Assembly (NCBI GenBank): GCA_027064745.1
Contig: JAMOPD010000089.1
Span: 1-14,043 of the forward strand
Length of the DNA: 14,043 bases
Direction of reading: 5' to 3'
DNA from: Thermococcaceae archaeon
GTDB taxonomy: Archaea; Methanobacteriota_B; Thermococci; Thermococcales; Thermococcaceae
Below, in pieces: positions 13,341-14,043 of the stretch. The notes beneath the pieces were generated by a model, which did not search any database, was not told where the DNA came from, and saw only the letters and a program-made list of their open reading frames with translations. Position numbers and translations under genes: made by a program. How positions within the stretch are numbered: the stretch's first letter is position 1; each line of letters opens with the position of its first letter.

Positions 13341-14043
13341 TCAGCGGAACCTCCGAAGGGCCATCTCGGCGGCAACGCTTATCGGGTCTATCGTCGGGCT
13401 TATCGGGGGAGCGTAGGCGGTCTCGAGGTAGACCACGTCCTCAACGGTCGCTCCCTTCTGCGCTAAAGCCGAGAGCGTCATTATCCTGCCCCAGATGCGC
13501 TCGCCGCCGACTATCTGGGCGCCGATGAGCTTCCTGTCCGACTTCCTGAAGATGATCTTGACCGTTATCGGCTTTCCACCCGGATAATATTCGGGCTTGG
13601 TGGAGCCCTTGAACTTGCCGACGGCTATCTCAATTCCCGCCTTCTTCGCCCGCTCCTCGGTTATTCCAAAGGTGCCTATCTCAAGGCCGAAGAGCTCAGT
13701 TATGGCGGTGTTGAAGACTGGCCTGAATGAGACGTCTTTTCCGGCTATGTGTTCAGCGGCAACCTTCGCCATTCTAACAGCTGAAGTTCCGAGCTGGCTG
13801 AGGATTCTCTCTCCGGTTACCGCGTCTATAACCTCGGCGCAGTCGCCTATCGCGTAGATGTCCGGATCGCTGGTCTGGAGGCGCTCGTTCACAACTATAC
13901 CGCGGTTCACCTCCAGCCCTGCTTTCTTGGCGAGGTCGGTATTTGCTCTAACGCCAGTAGCAACGAGAACTAAATCCGCCTCAACCTCTTCATTGCCTAT
14001 TTTCACCGCTTTAACCGGATTGCCGATTATCTCGCTAACCCCA
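13341..14043 (-). CDS. FAD-dependent CoA-disulfide reductase / NAD(P)H oxidase class, C-terminal part
   Basis: A class III pyridine nucleotide-disulfide oxidoreductase; in Thermococcales such proteins include CoA-disulfide reductases, NADH oxidases and the NAD(P)H:sulfur oxidoreductase. About 233 C-terminal residues are visible; the frame runs off the right edge, so the N-terminal FAD motif and redox Cys are outside. Seen are EADLVLVATGVRANTDLAKK (end of the NAD domain), TSDPDIYAIGDCAEV (the second FAD motif, with the ligand Asp in GDCAE), RMAKVAAEHIAGKD, and the dimerisation domain with VKIIFRKSDRKLIGAQIVGG and YAPPISPTIDPISVAAEMAL. Length and motifs look intact. The exact activity cannot be read from this half. 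Confidence 0.9.
   Translation of the reverse strand, partial: GVSEIIGNPVKAVKIGNEEVEADLVLVATGVRANTDLAKKAGLEVNRGIVVNERLQTSDPDIYAIGDCAEVIDAVTGERILSQLGTSAVRMAKVAAEHIAGKDVSFRPVFNTAITELFGLEIGTFGITEERAKKAGIEIAVGKFKGSTKPEYYPGGKPITVKIIFRKSDRKLIGAQIVGGERIWGRIMTLSALAQKGATVEDVVYLETAYAPPISPTIDPISVAAEMALRRFR

Overview
The window looks like a chromosomal segment of a hyperthermophilic archaeon of the order Thermococcales (Thermococcus, Pyrococcus or Palaeococcus). The grounds are a near-canonical BpsA (branched-chain polyamine synthase), a Pyrococcus-type ferredoxin with an Asp replacing one cluster cysteine, an MrpD/MbhH-type antiporter subunit, a UPF0282 metallo-beta-lactamase protein, archaeal BRE/TATA promoters and GGTG-type ribosome binding sites. 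Base composition is patchy: GC-rich genes alternate with AT-rich blocks.

Layout. 1-1304 (+) is the 3' part of an Mrp/Mbh antiporter subunit. 1305-3659 has no intact gene. It is an AT-rich graveyard holding an ABC-2-permease-like remnant, a decayed minus-strand coding region, a diverged 40-bp repeat family and a perfect hairpin. 3660-5336 (+) holds a YgjP-type metallopeptidase and a UPF0282 MBL-fold protein. 7208-5310 (-) is a likely operon of flavodoxin, an unknown 88-aa protein, a TetR regulator and a dead short-chain dehydrogenase (SDR). It is headed by a TATA box and a perfect 14-bp palindrome that looks like the TetR operator. 7348-8520 (+) is nicotinate phosphoribosyltransferase. 10552-8550 (-) is an iron-sulfur-flavoured run: a PP-loop enzyme with three candidate cluster cysteines, a DUF59/MIP18-type protein and two ferredoxins. 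10749-11804 (+) is bpsA. 11868-12907 (+) is a broken MFS transporter whose dead 3' end overlaps a broken RNA 2'-phosphotransferase (KptA, 13298-12891, -). 13341-14043 (-) is the C-terminal part of a CoA-disulfide-reductase/NADH-oxidase class flavoprotein.

The main unexplained signal is a family of four short (about 51-83 bp) MITE-like elements at 1807, 3530, 5491 and 10609. They share TACTGTCAGGATAA-type inverted ends and a conserved 19-bp core, CTGATAATAAATCCGGTAT. Two lie in or beside dead genes (the permease-like remnant and the SDR). Two abut the 5' ends of intact genes (the YgjP peptidase and the PP-loop enzyme). At least three recognisable gene families (SDR, MFS, KptA), plus two or three less certain remnants, are decaying in this one window. 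No tRNA, rRNA or CRISPR array was seen.
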